Part shown: positions 8,461 through 16,385 of the stretch, one piece after another
Position numbering within the stretch: the first letter of the stretch is position 1
How the letters are laid out: the number at the start of each line of letters is the position of its first letter
Assembly (NCBI RefSeq): GCF_026230195.1
Contig: NZ_CP036501.1
Location: 682,001 to 746,000 of the forward strand
Source of the DNA: Candidatus Paraluminiphilus aquimaris
Lineage (GTDB): Bacteria > Pseudomonadota > Gammaproteobacteria > Pseudomonadales > Halieaceae
Direction of reading: 5' to 3'
DNA length: 64,000 bases
Program-made: the position numbers and the translations under genes
The notes under the pieces: model-generated
The model's database searches: none
Told to the model about the DNA's origin: nothing
The model's input: only the letters and a program-made list of their open reading frames with translations

Positions 8461-10842
8461 ATGAGTATGACCCGATGGTTTATGGGTGTTGCTGCGGCGC
8501 TGCTGTCAGGCTGCGGAAGCAGCGATGGGCAACCTAATGTCACTGTCTCGCTCAGCGCCTCGCCACTCACTGTTGTGGCAGGTAACCCGATAACCCTTAA
8601 CTGGTCTAGCACCAATGCCACAGGCTGCACCGCTTCGGGTGGCTGGTCAGGGGGTAAATCGGCTTCTGGGAGTGAGACCGTTACACCGGAGGGCGCTGGA
8701 ACCGTTGAGTATTCGATCAGCTGTCGTGGAGAGGGTGAGGCTTACGGCCGCGCCGTGAGCGTTGAGGTATTGCCCGTGCTAGAGGTCGCTGCCACCGATA
8801 GTGCATTATCTACGGCGGAAGACCTGATGGTTTCCGTGACCATCGACAATTTTTCCACCAATCGCGATGCGCTCGAGTCATTGGTGTATTCCATTAGCAC
8901 GCAGGCCGTAAATGGCAGCGTAGCGCTCGACGGTGCTGAGCTTACTTACTCGCCGGCACAGGACTATTTCGGTAGTGACACCTTTGAGATTGCCGCGTCT
9001 GCCGAAGGCATCACTGCCTTTGCAAACTACAGCGTCTCGGTAAGCCCTATTAATGACGCGCCGGTTATTACCCTGACAGCCAATGGATTACCCACTGACA
9101 TTGGACTGGATGTTCTTTGGGCCGACCCTGACTTCGAAGTAACGGCAACGGTTTCCGATGTGGATACGGCTTTGAGTGAGCTTGCTTACAGCGGCACACT
9201 AGACGGTACCTCGGTGACTGTTGAGGTGACAGAAACTACCGTCACGCTGAGTGTGCCTGCAGATTATGTTGCAGGCCCCAGCAATGCGACGCTTTCAGTG
9301 ACCGACGGCACCAATGAGGCTGAGGCCAGTCTCGATTTCTGGGGTGCGCAAATCATGGCGAACAGCCCAAACCGTGCGCGAGTAACACAGCTGTTTGGCG
9401 ATGTGCGAAACCCAAACCGGCAAATTGATCATTACGTTTACCTCGACGGCATCTCTGATGGGGCCTTGCTGGCAGCCTCTTGGGAGGCACTGGCCTATTT
9501 CTACGACCAGTTCTTACCGGAAGGTGATACCAGTCGCGAGGCGCTTATTGACGAGCTTTTCAATCTTATTGTGATCGATTTTCCTCCTGGCGCGACAGAT
9601 CCTATTGAGGTCACCACCGGTTGTGACGGTGTTGACGAGACCATCTACTGCATTGGCGATGTGGCCGGTCAGGCAATCCCATTTTTGGAAGACTTAGAGC
9701 TCTATGACGCCTTTGCGGACGTACTTCTCACGGCCGATATCTTTTCGGTTCTGACTGACGTGCCAGGACGCGGCGTTGCGATGGGTCGTTACAATATTCA
9801 GCCGCTAGTGAGCGCGAGCAACGAGCCCGATGCCTTTGGCCCGAACGAGATGTTGTGGGTCTTAAAGCACGAGCTAGGACACTCGTTTGGCTGGCTGGGC
9901 GACCACTACACCAGTGACTTCTTGGCAGAGCAGCCTAACGGTCTTCCGGCGAATGACTTCTCCAATTTATGGGGCACGGTGGATTTTTGGTACACCGACA
10001 TCTCGACCGAAGATGAATACGAGAAGGTCAAGTGGCAGCACAAATTTCTCGAAACGACCTCGGTTCCCGGTTGGAACACGACCGACAATAAGACAAACGA
10101 TGCTGTGGGTTATTGGGCGGGTTGTTACTACCACGACAAAAATTGTTTTAGGACCTCTTACAACAGCATCATGAACGGGGACTACACTTCGGGTACTGAG
10201 TTTGCCGATTGGCTGGAGTTCCGAACGGTGTCCGACGCCTTCAATTACGACCCTGTGGCAAAGGAAGCGCAATACCTTCGCGCTATCCATTTACAGGGCG
10301 CCAAATCCATTGACGTCACGCTCCCTGAAACCTCGTCCGATGGCTTAGTGGTAACGCACTCAGCGCGTCTCCCAACCGATTTGTTTGCGATCGACTGGTT
10401 TGTGAATGGTGAGTTGGTTAGTGACTGGTCAGCCTATGGCGCAACCCTGTCTGTTGGGACTCTCGCGGATGACTTTGTCCAAAAGGTGACTTTCCCAAGA
10501 CCCTCATCAGCCACTGAAACCTCAATTGCCTACCGCATTCGTGATCTCAACGATGAGCCGGTGATAGAGGTTGTAGATGCGCTAGATGATTTTGCTGATG
10601 TTTACGGCGGGCGCTTCTCGTTTGAGGGCGGCTTTTACATTTGTCCTGAGACCAATACGGGCTGGGAGGGTGTCGCTGAGCAGTACTGCCACATCACGCT
10701 CAGCGCTTATCTGTCTGACGGCACAGTCATATACGATGAGACGAGCCGTGCAGCGTTGCTAGAGCGTTATCCTGACGTTACGCATTACATTGAGCGATCG
10801 GGCCTTGGCGCACAAGTCATGATCGATTGGTCACGTTTCTAG
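8461..10842 (+). CDS. Lipoprotein with M64-like metallopeptidase motif and Ig-like domains
   Basis: 793-residue lipoprotein. The signal peptide ends in a lipobox (ALLSGCGSS), with Cys about residue 18. Residues about 25-105 form an Ig-like domain (LNWSSTNATGCTASGGWSGG). Residues about 110-300 resemble cadherin-like/tandem beta repeats (YFGSDTFEIAASAEG; ISPINDAP-type linker). The zinc motif HELGHSFGWLGDHY begins at H470 and fits HExxH plus the downstream Asp of IgA-peptidase family M64. The last 250 residues are beta-rich and uncharacterised. It lies in the same direction between fliT and fleQ, 92 bases after fliT, which is not a usual flagellar position. ATG 8467 is an alternative start with better spacing from AGAGGG. 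Substrate unknown. Confidence 0.78.
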   Translation: MSMTRWFMGVAAALLSGCGSSDGQPNVTVSLSASPLTVVAGNPITLNWSSTNATGCTASGGWSGGKSASGSETVTPEGAGTVEYSISCRGEGEAYGRAVSVEVLPVLEVAATDSALSTAEDLMVSVTIDNFSTNRDALESLVYSISTQAVNGSVALDGAELTYSPAQDYFGSDTFEIAASAEGITAFANYSVSVSPINDAPVITLTANGLPTDIGLDVLWADPDFEVTATVSDVDTALSELAYSGTLDGTSVTVEVTETTVTLSVPADYVAGPSNATLSVTDGTNEAEASLDFWGAQIMANSPNRARVTQLFGDVRNPNRQIDHYVYLDGISDGALLAASWEALAYFYDQFLPEGDTSREALIDELFNLIVIDFPPGATDPIEVTTGCDGVDETIYCIGDVAGQAIPFLEDLELYDAFADVLLTADIFSVLTDVPGRGVAMGRYNIQPLVSASNEPDAFGPNEMLWVLKHELGHSFGWLGDHYTSDFLAEQPNGLPANDFSNLWGTVDFWYTDISTEDEYEKVKWQHKFLETTSVPGWNTTDNKTNDAVGYWAGCYYHDKNCFRTSYNSIMNGDYTSGTEFADWLEFRTVSDAFNYDPVAKEAQYLRAIHLQGAKSIDVTLPETSSDGLVVTHSARLPTDLFAIDWFVNGELVSDWSAYGATLSVGTLADDFVQKVTFPRPSSATETSIAYRIRDLNDEPVIEVVDALDDFADVYGGRFSFEGGFYICPETNTGWEGVAEQYCHITLSAYLSDGTVIYDETSRAALLERYPDVTHYIERSGLGAQVMIDWSRF

Positions 10843-10854
10843 GAGAGCAGTTCG

Positions 10855-11355
10855 ATGAAAACAGTTTCTTCGCAAGTTCTGGTAGCCGCGCTTTTTGCGT
10901 TATCCGCGTCTTTAGTGGTCAGTCCGTTTGCGCTAGCAACTGAGATGTTAATCAACCAGAAAACCGGAGCGGTTCGTGTTTTGGGGCACGCGCCTTCCAA
11001 TCAAGTAGCGCTTCACAGCAGCCCCTCAGAGAAGAGAGAAAGTACTCGTGAGGCACGTGCGCAGACGGCAAAGCAACTTGCCGCGCGAAAAGGTCTGGAC
11101 AGGCTGCCCGTAGGGGGGCTTTTGGCGATAACTAAATCCCACAAAGATTCAGTGAGACAAGTGGTCCTATTGGTGGGTGAGCGTGCAAGGGTCATGGACC
11201 GCCCGCTTCAAAAGAACGGTTTGCAAGTAACAGTAAGCGACGTTCTCTACACCCTGCCCGACTTTTTGACGAACGCTAACTCGGCTGGCAAGGTTGAAGT
11301 TGAGGTTTGGCAGAAAGTTGGTGATAGACAGTTCGCTTGGCTGATAGCGCTTTAA
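10855..11355 (+). CDS. Small secreted protein of unknown function
   Basis: 166 residues with a clear Sec signal peptide (hydrophobic residues about 8-28, cut after ...PFALA). The mature part is basic, with an Arg/Lys/Ala-rich helical stretch around residues 60-82 and a beta-looking C-terminal half. I do not recognise the family. AGGAG at the end of the preceding peptidase gene supports the start. The 12-base spacing makes these two an operon, so it may be an accessory or inhibitor of the peptidase; that is a guess from position only. Confidence 0.75.
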   Translation: MKTVSSQVLVAALFALSASLVVSPFALATEMLINQKTGAVRVLGHAPSNQVALHSSPSEKRESTREARAQTAKQLAARKGLDRLPVGGLLAITKSHKDSVRQVVLLVGERARVMDRPLQKNGLQVTVSDVLYTLPDFLTNANSAGKVEVEVWQKVGDRQFAWLIAL

Positions 11356-11427
11356 TTTGAGACACTTCGCCACTGTGTGAGCTGAGTCACATTCCCTCGG
11401 AATTTGTGAGACCTCATTCATACTTGC

Positions 11428-11442
11428 GTCAAAAAACTGGCG
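11428..11442 (+). promoter_or_regulatory. FleQ-box-like element upstream of fleQ
   Basis: GTCAAAAAACTGGCG shares the GTCAAA...TGGCG layout of the elements in the fliE and flhF leaders. It lies 83 bases before the regulator's GTG. It may be an autoregulatory site; no sigma-54 promoter with exact spacing was found here. Confidence 0.3.
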
Positions 11443-11480
11443 CGCGCTTCCATGCGCTTTGATAGCTTGTTAGTGTTAGC

Positions 11481-11499
11481 CATCCGGCCTCGCCGGATG
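11481..11499 (+). promoter_or_regulatory. Stable hairpin in the fleQ leader
   Basis: CATCCGGC and GCCGGATG pair perfectly (8 bp) across a 3-base loop, 25 bases before the GTG start. No T run follows, so it is not a normal terminator. It may shape translation of the regulator or mark the end of the upstream transcript. Confidence 0.5.
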
Positions 11500-11524
11500 T
11501 GGATAAATCTAGGGATATCGACAC

Positions 11525-12670
11525 GTGACCGTGACGGCCAAGAACACCACAGCGCAGCGCCACCTAAAGCACCTCGAGCGACGTTTGGTGGGTGTCAGTG
11601 ACGCTGTTTCACAAGTTCGTTCCTTAGTTGCCAAAGTTGCTCCCACCGAAGCCACTGTTTTACTCCAGGGCGAATCGGGCACCGGTAAAGAGGTCATTGC
11701 CCGATTGGTGCATGACTGCTCGGAGCGTGCAGACGGACCGTTTATTCCCGTGAACTGCGGCGCTATCCCGGGCGAGCTCCTAGAAAGCGAATTGTTTGGT
11801 CATGAGAAAGGTGCGTTTACCGGTGCGGTTGCTAGCCGCAAAGGTCGTTTCGAATTAGCCGAAGGCGGCACACTGTTCCTTGATGAAATCGGCGACATGC
11901 CCTACGAGATGCAGGTCAAACTGCTCCGGGTGCTTCAAGAGCGCACGTTTGAGCGTGTAGGTGGTGGAAAAACCATCAAATGCAACGTGCGGGTTGTGGC
12001 AGCAACCCACCAAAATCTTGAGCAGCATGTTGAGGAAGGCAAGTTTCGTATGGACTTGTACTACCGTCTGAACGTATTCCCGCTAGACGTTCCGGCACTG
12101 AGAGAGCGGACGGCGGATATCGATGGGCTTGCGCAGCGGTTTATCGATAGTTTTTCAGCGCAAGGGCGCGGCGCTATCCGCTTAGAAGATGACGCGCTTG
12201 CACACCTTCGTCTTTATGCGTGGCCGGGCAACGTCCGTGAGCTGGGTAACCTGATCGAGCGACTGATTATTTTGAACACCGACGAGATGGTTTTTGCGGC
12301 TGACTTACCAGTCAAATACCAAAGTACTGAGCTCGCAGTTGCCGAAAGGCCTGAGAATCTCGAACCGCTACATGATCAATGGCTGGATAATGAGCCTGAG
12401 GATCTAACGGCTTTATTCGCGCCACCTCCGACAGTCCCTGTCGCACCTCCAACACCCGTGCATATTGAAGAGCCGATAAACTTGAAGGAGCACATGGCCG
12501 ATACCGAGCGATCGCTCATTATTTCTGCTCTTGAACAGACAGGCTGGGTGAATGCTCACGCCGCCAAGCTTCTCACCCTACAGCGCACAACGCTCGTTGA
12601 GAAAATGCGCAAGTACAATATCAAGCAAGAATCGGATTCGTCAGAATTTCGTCGCGCCGCTAGCGAATAG
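11525..12670 (+). CDS. fleQ: FleQ-type sigma-54 activator lacking the N-terminal domain
   Basis: 381-residue AAA+ enhancer-binding protein. Walker A GESGTGKE (about residue 57), the sigma-54 contact loop GAFTGA, Walker [14 protein letters not shown], arginine-finger region and a C-terminal Fis-type helix-turn-helix ending [13 protein letters not shown], almost as in P. aeruginosa FleQ. FleQ is the master activator of polar flagellar genes and is about 490 residues. Here the AAA+ domain begins near residue 30, so the N-terminal FleQ domain is missing. An in-frame TAG at 11510-11512, before the GTG at 11525, rules out a missed extension. fleS/fleR, often next, are absent and fliE follows. The FleQ c-di-GMP contact motif (LFRS) corresponds to LERR here. 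Confidence 0.88.
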   Translation: MTVTAKNTTAQRHLKHLERRLVGVSDAVSQVRSLVAKVAPTEATVLLQGESGTGKEVIARLVHDCSERADGPFIPVNCGAIPGELLESELFGHEKGAFTGAVASRKGRFELAEGGTLFLDEIGDMPYEMQVKLLRVLQERTFERVGGGKTIKCNVRVVAATHQNLEQHVEEGKFRMDLYYRLNVFPLDVPALRERTADIDGLAQRFIDSFSAQGRGAIRLEDDALAHLRLYAWPGNVRELGNLIERLIILNTDEMVFAADLPVKYQSTELAVAERPENLEPLHDQWLDNEPEDLTALFAPPPTVPVAPPTPVHIEEPINLKEHMADTERSLIISALEQTGWVNAHAAKLLTLQRTTLVEKMRKYNIKQESDSSEFRRAASE

Positions 12671-12706
12671 CCGCTAAGCGTCTGTAATTTATAATAAAAA
12701 ATCTAT

Positions 12707-12722
12707 TGGCACATCGTTAGCT
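12707..12722 (+). promoter_or_regulatory. Sigma-54 promoter of the fliE operon
   Basis: TGGCACATCGTTAGCT: GG at 12708-12709 and GC at 12720-12721 with exactly 10 bases between. It lies in an AT-rich gap after fleQ, about 61 bases before the fliE start. Confidence 0.82.
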
Positions 12723-12747
12723 AACTAGTCTGTTGACAGAAATACGC

Positions 12748-12760
12748 GTCAAATTTGGCG
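12748..12760 (+). promoter_or_regulatory. FleQ-box-like element in the fliE leader
   Basis: GTCAAATTTGGCG, a near-palindrome (GTCAAA/TTTGGC), placed downstream of the sigma-54 promoter and 23 bases before the fliE ATG. The same arrangement recurs at flhF. Confidence 0.45.
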
Positions 12761-12782
12761 CCTTGAAACAACAGGTTTAAGC

Positions 12783-13115
12783 ATGAGTGATGTAGCGATT
12801 AATCAAGTTCTTGCCCAAATGCGCAGCATGCAGACGCTAGCGCAGGGCCAGAGCATTGGCTCAGAGTTGCGCGCGACTGAAGCGGTGTCCAGCTCCCAGT
12901 TCTCAAATCTCATGACCCAGTCGATAGCGGATGTAAACACCTCCATGCAAGAGTCAAAGGCTGTAACAGCGGCGTTTGAAAGCGGTGATCCATCTGTTTC
13001 GCTTGCTGAGGTAATGATTACGGCTCAAAAGGCCAGTCTTCAATTCACAGGAATGACGGAGGTGCGCAACAAATTGTTAACGGCGTACCAAGAAGTCATG
13101 AACATGCCGGTATAA
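12783..13115 (+). CDS. fliE: Flagellar MS-ring/rod adaptor FliE
   Basis: 110-residue FliE, the periplasmic adaptor joining the MS ring to the rod and an early export substrate. The conserved C-terminal half is present: FESGDPSVSLAEVMITAQKA (about residues 61-80), then FTGMTEVRNKLLTAYQEVMN. Length is standard. It is first gene of a long operon (fliEFGHIJK) behind the sigma-54 promoter at 12707-12722, and fliF follows after 13 bases. Confidence 0.96.
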   Translation: MSDVAINQVLAQMRSMQTLAQGQSIGSELRATEAVSSSQFSNLMTQSIADVNTSMQESKAVTAAFESGDPSVSLAEVMITAQKASLQFTGMTEVRNKLLTAYQEVMNMPV

Positions 13116-13128
13116 GGAATAAGTTCGT

Positions 13129-14742
13129 ATGGCGGATAACCCCGTTTTAGATCGTTTAAGTGGTTTCGCAGCTCAACCGGCGACGAGACAGTTGTCCCTA
13201 CTTGCAGGCTTTGCGGCCAGTGTGGCCTTGGCCATTGGCGTAGTGAACTGGGCGAGTACACCTTCCTATGAGTCAGTCTACGGAGCCATGTCTCCGGCCG
13301 ACAATGCGACGGCAATCAATGTTCTGCAAACCAACGGTATTAAATACCGGATGGAGCCAGGAACTGGGCTGCTGGAAGTGCCCTATGATGACGTGCTTCA
13401 AGCGCGAATGGCGCTGGCTAGCGAGGGGTTCCCGCGAAATGGCGGGGGTGTCGGTTTTGAGTCACTTTACGAAGAGCAGCAAATGGGGCTCTCAAGCTTT
13501 ATGGAACAAGCGCGCTATCACCGAGCGGTTGAAGCGGAGTTGTCTCGTACTATTGCTGCGATGGATTCAGTGTCGGGCGCACGTGTCCATCTTGCTATCG
13601 CGAAGCAGTCCGCGTTTATGCGACGTGGCAACGAGCCGTCGGCGTCTGTCATGGTGAATTTATTGCCCGGTGTTCGGCTCAACGACCGCCAGCTTGCTGG
13701 AATCATTCACCTAGTGGCGTCGAGCATCCCAAATCTCGACTCTGATCGCGTGTCGGTAGTTGACCAAGGAGGTAAGCTACTCTCGAGCCAAGGCGAAGAC
13801 ACGGACTTTGGTTACACCTCCGAACAGTTCCGTTTGGCGCAGCAATTTGAAAACTCTCTTAGCGACCGTATTTTGGCTATTTTAGAGCCTATTCTGGGTC
13901 CCGGTGCGGTGCGCGCTCAAGTGACCGCTGACATGGATTTCACGCGCATCGAGAGCACCAACGAAATTTACGACCCGACCACCGTTTTGCGGTCGGAGCA
14001 AACCACACAGGACATTACTAATCGCGGAGCGGGCGGTCAAAACCCGGGCGATTTAGTTGCTCAGCCGCCTCAGCAACAGGCCGCTGCTGACCCAGCAGCA
14101 CCGCAGGTTGCCCAAAATGTACCAGACCGCGAAAGCCTCAAAGAGACACGAAACTATGAGGTGAATAAAACGATTTCGCACACCCGGCGTGTCCCGGGAA
14201 CCATTCAGAAGCTATCTGTTGCGGTGGTGGTTGATTACGTTCTTGACGAAAACGGTGAGCGCATAGCACTTGATCAAGCGCGCATCGACCAGATCACGGC
14301 GCTCGTAAGGGAGGCCATTGGGTTCTCGGTTGAGCGCGGAGACAGCGTTCAGGTCATTAACTCGCCCTTTGTCGCGCCGGCGCCACTCGAGCCTCTACCT
14401 GAGCTCGGACTTATGGAGCAGGCATGGGTGTGGGAGCTTGGGAGGGGTGTGCTCGCTGCGCTCGCAGTATTGGCGCTTATCTTTGCCGTGCTTCGCCCAA
14501 TGGTTCGATACTCAACAAGCTACACGCCTCCTGCGCCCCCCGCGCCTTCGCGCCTCGAAAGTGCAATGGCGGACGCGACGACTGAGGGCGACACCTTGTC
14601 TTTGTCGAGCCCGGCAGATACTCCGGCTTCGATCCCTAAGCCCAACTATCATCAAAGTGTCGCGATGGCGCGCAATACAGCGGTAGAGCAACCCGTTAGG
14701 GCCGCCTATGTTGTTAAAAACTGGATAGCAGCAGATGGCTAA
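13129..14742 (+). CDS. fliF: Flagellar M-ring protein FliF
   Basis: 537-residue MS-ring protein, the membrane base of the flagellum. N-terminal membrane segment about residues 22-40, then the YscJ/FliF ring domains (YESVYGAMSPADNATAINVL; VSGARVHLAIAKQSAFMRRG), a low-complexity Gln/Ala/Pro stretch near 300-325, a second membrane segment about 433-455, and a cytoplasmic tail that binds FliG. Preceded by AAGGAAT. Its end overlaps the fliG start by 8 bases. Confidence 0.97.
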   Translation: MADNPVLDRLSGFAAQPATRQLSLLAGFAASVALAIGVVNWASTPSYESVYGAMSPADNATAINVLQTNGIKYRMEPGTGLLEVPYDDVLQARMALASEGFPRNGGGVGFESLYEEQQMGLSSFMEQARYHRAVEAELSRTIAAMDSVSGARVHLAIAKQSAFMRRGNEPSASVMVNLLPGVRLNDRQLAGIIHLVASSIPNLDSDRVSVVDQGGKLLSSQGEDTDFGYTSEQFRLAQQFENSLSDRILAILEPILGPGAVRAQVTADMDFTRIESTNEIYDPTTVLRSEQTTQDITNRGAGGQNPGDLVAQPPQQQAAADPAAPQVAQNVPDRESLKETRNYEVNKTISHTRRVPGTIQKLSVAVVVDYVLDENGERIALDQARIDQITALVREAIGFSVERGDSVQVINSPFVAPAPLEPLPELGLMEQAWVWELGRGVLAALAVLALIFAVLRPMVRYSTSYTPPAPPAPSRLESAMADATTEGDTLSLSSPADTPASIPKPNYHQSVAMARNTAVEQPVRAAYVVKNWIAADG

Positions 14743-15742
14743 TGAACTTAATTTAAAAGGCGCCGAGCGCGCAGCGATTTTCTTACTCGGTGTCGGTGAA
14801 GAGGCCGCAACTGAGATCATGCGTCACATGAGTGCGAAAGAAGTCCAGCAAGTGGGCGAGGCCATGGCCAGCATATCGAAACTCACTAATGCGCAGGTTG
14901 AGAGTGTGCTCGCGGATTTTCACGAAGATTCGGCCGAAATTAACCCGTTGGGACTCGAGGCGCCAGATTTCACGCGCCGAGTTATGACGTCTGCACTGGG
15001 GCAAGACAAGGCCCAAAATATACTCTCGCAGGTTTTAGAGAAACCGGATGAGCACAATGGCGTTGAGGCCCTCCAGTGGATGGCACCCAAGGCCATTGCT
15101 GAGGTATTGGAAGAGGAGCACCCTCAAATTGCGGCCACTGTTATGACTCAACTATACGACGAGCAGGCGGCGAAAGTATTGGAGTTACTCCCTGAAGAGA
15201 TCCGCAAAGATGTCATTCTTCGAATAGCACGCATGGAAGAGTTGGATCCGCGAGCCATGGAAGAACTCGATCGTGTCCTAGAAAGTCAGCTGGGCAAGTT
15301 GCAACGAACACCGCCGAGAAAGGTGATGGGACCGGATAACCTCGCTGCCATCTTAAACGCTACCGACAGTCAGCTTGAGCAGGAAATGCTGGATGCGCTC
15401 ACTTCGGTTGATGAAGGGTTAAGTGATGACGTTAAAGAAAAGATGTTCATATTTGACAGCCTTATGCAGCTCGACGACAAGGGCTTTCAGCGATTGGTTC
15501 GAGAAGTGGCGCAAGAAAACCTACTGACTGCCCTGAAAGGGGTCGATGATGTGCTGGCTGAGCGGTTTTTTAACAATATGTCTGAACGCGCGGCTGAGAT
15601 TTTGCGTGAAGACATGGATGCGTCAGGGCCAGTGAAGCTGGCGGACGTTGAAGCGGCACAAAAAGAGATTGTTCGAACCGCGAAAAAGTTAGCCGATGAC
15701 GGCGAGCTCATGATCGGTAAGGCGGCGCGAGATTATGTCTGA
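14735..15742 (+). CDS. fliG: Flagellar motor switch protein FliG
   Basis: 335-residue rotor protein that meets the stator and sets rotation direction. The N-terminal FliF-binding domain (GAERAAIFLLGVGEEAATEI), the middle-domain EEHPQIAATVMTQL motif (about residue 127) and the C-terminal charged torque helix (VREVAQENLLTALKGVDDVL) are all present. The start overlaps fliF by 8 bases and the end overlaps fliH by 8 bases, so the three are translationally coupled. Confidence 0.97.
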   Translation: MANELNLKGAERAAIFLLGVGEEAATEIMRHMSAKEVQQVGEAMASISKLTNAQVESVLADFHEDSAEINPLGLEAPDFTRRVMTSALGQDKAQNILSQVLEKPDEHNGVEALQWMAPKAIAEVLEEEHPQIAATVMTQLYDEQAAKVLELLPEEIRKDVILRIARMEELDPRAMEELDRVLESQLGKLQRTPPRKVMGPDNLAAILNATDSQLEQEMLDALTSVDEGLSDDVKEKMFIFDSLMQLDDKGFQRLVREVAQENLLTALKGVDDVLAERFFNNMSERAAEILREDMDASGPVKLADVEAAQKEIVRTAKKLADDGELMIGKAARDYV

Positions 15743-16385
15743 GTCAAACGTGCAGCGTTGGCAACCGCGTACTATAAGTGTTGTCTCTACGAGTAATAAA
15801 AGTCTCGAGGAGATTGCCGAGACAGCTAGGAAACAAGGCTACTCAGAGGGCTTTGCAAAAGGCCAGGCTGAGGCACAACGCAACGGCGAACAGGCAGCCG
15901 GAGAATTAGCAGCTTTATGGCGTTCAATGAAGAAGCCAATGGCTCATCAGGATAATGAAGTAAGCGAGCACTTACTTTCGCTTGTAATTTCGCTTGCTGG
16001 GGCGGTTGTAGAAAGAGAATTAACGACTGACGCTGAGTTTATAAAGTCGACGCTTGATGCGGCGCTTATGCATCTTTCCGAAAGCGAGGCGTCACTCACT
16101 GTGACGCTTAATCCTGCAGACAAGGCACTGCTTGAGAGCCTGCTCGAAGCGGAGGGTATCCACGCTGAACTCAAGGTGGATGCCGCTATGTTGCGCGGCG
16201 GGTGTCGAGTAGCCCGCGGGCATGCGCTAGTGGATGCCACCATTGAATCTCGGATTCGAGCTCTCATAGAGCAGATAACCGCCAACAGCTCGAGTACCGA
16301 GGCGTCTACTGAGACGGCGGCTGTGCTGGATGCTGACCGTATCCAATCAATCGCCGATCGGTTTAGTGGCAACCAAGATGGCTAG
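15735..16385 (+). CDS. fliH: Flagellar export ATPase regulator FliH
   Basis: 216-residue cytoplasmic stator-like partner of the ATPase FliI. The GFAKGQAEAQRNGEQAAGEL segment (about residues 39-58) is the Gly/Ala-rich helical part usual for FliH. The C-terminal half carries the FliH/SctL fold (LSLVISLAGAVVERELTTDA; LRGGCRVARGHALVDATIES). It starts inside fliG and ends inside fliI, both by 8 bases. FliH is variable, but position and C-terminal pattern make it firm. Confidence 0.94.
   Translation: MSESNVQRWQPRTISVVSTSNKSLEEIAETARKQGYSEGFAKGQAEAQRNGEQAAGELAALWRSMKKPMAHQDNEVSEHLLSLVISLAGAVVERELTTDAEFIKSTLDAALMHLSESEASLTVTLNPADKALLESLLEAEGIHAELKVDAAMLRGGCRVARGHALVDATIESRIRALIEQITANSSSTEASTETAAVLDADRIQSIADRFSGNQDG

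Noticed and set aside
8461..11355. The peptidase/small-protein pair as a mobile element
   Set aside because: No transposase, integrase or flanking repeats were seen; base composition looks like the neighbours.
12670..12677. GCCGCTAA, identical to the sigma-28 -10 of flagellin
   Set aside because: No TAAA-type -35 at the right distance; the sigma-54 promoter 30 bases on explains the gene better.
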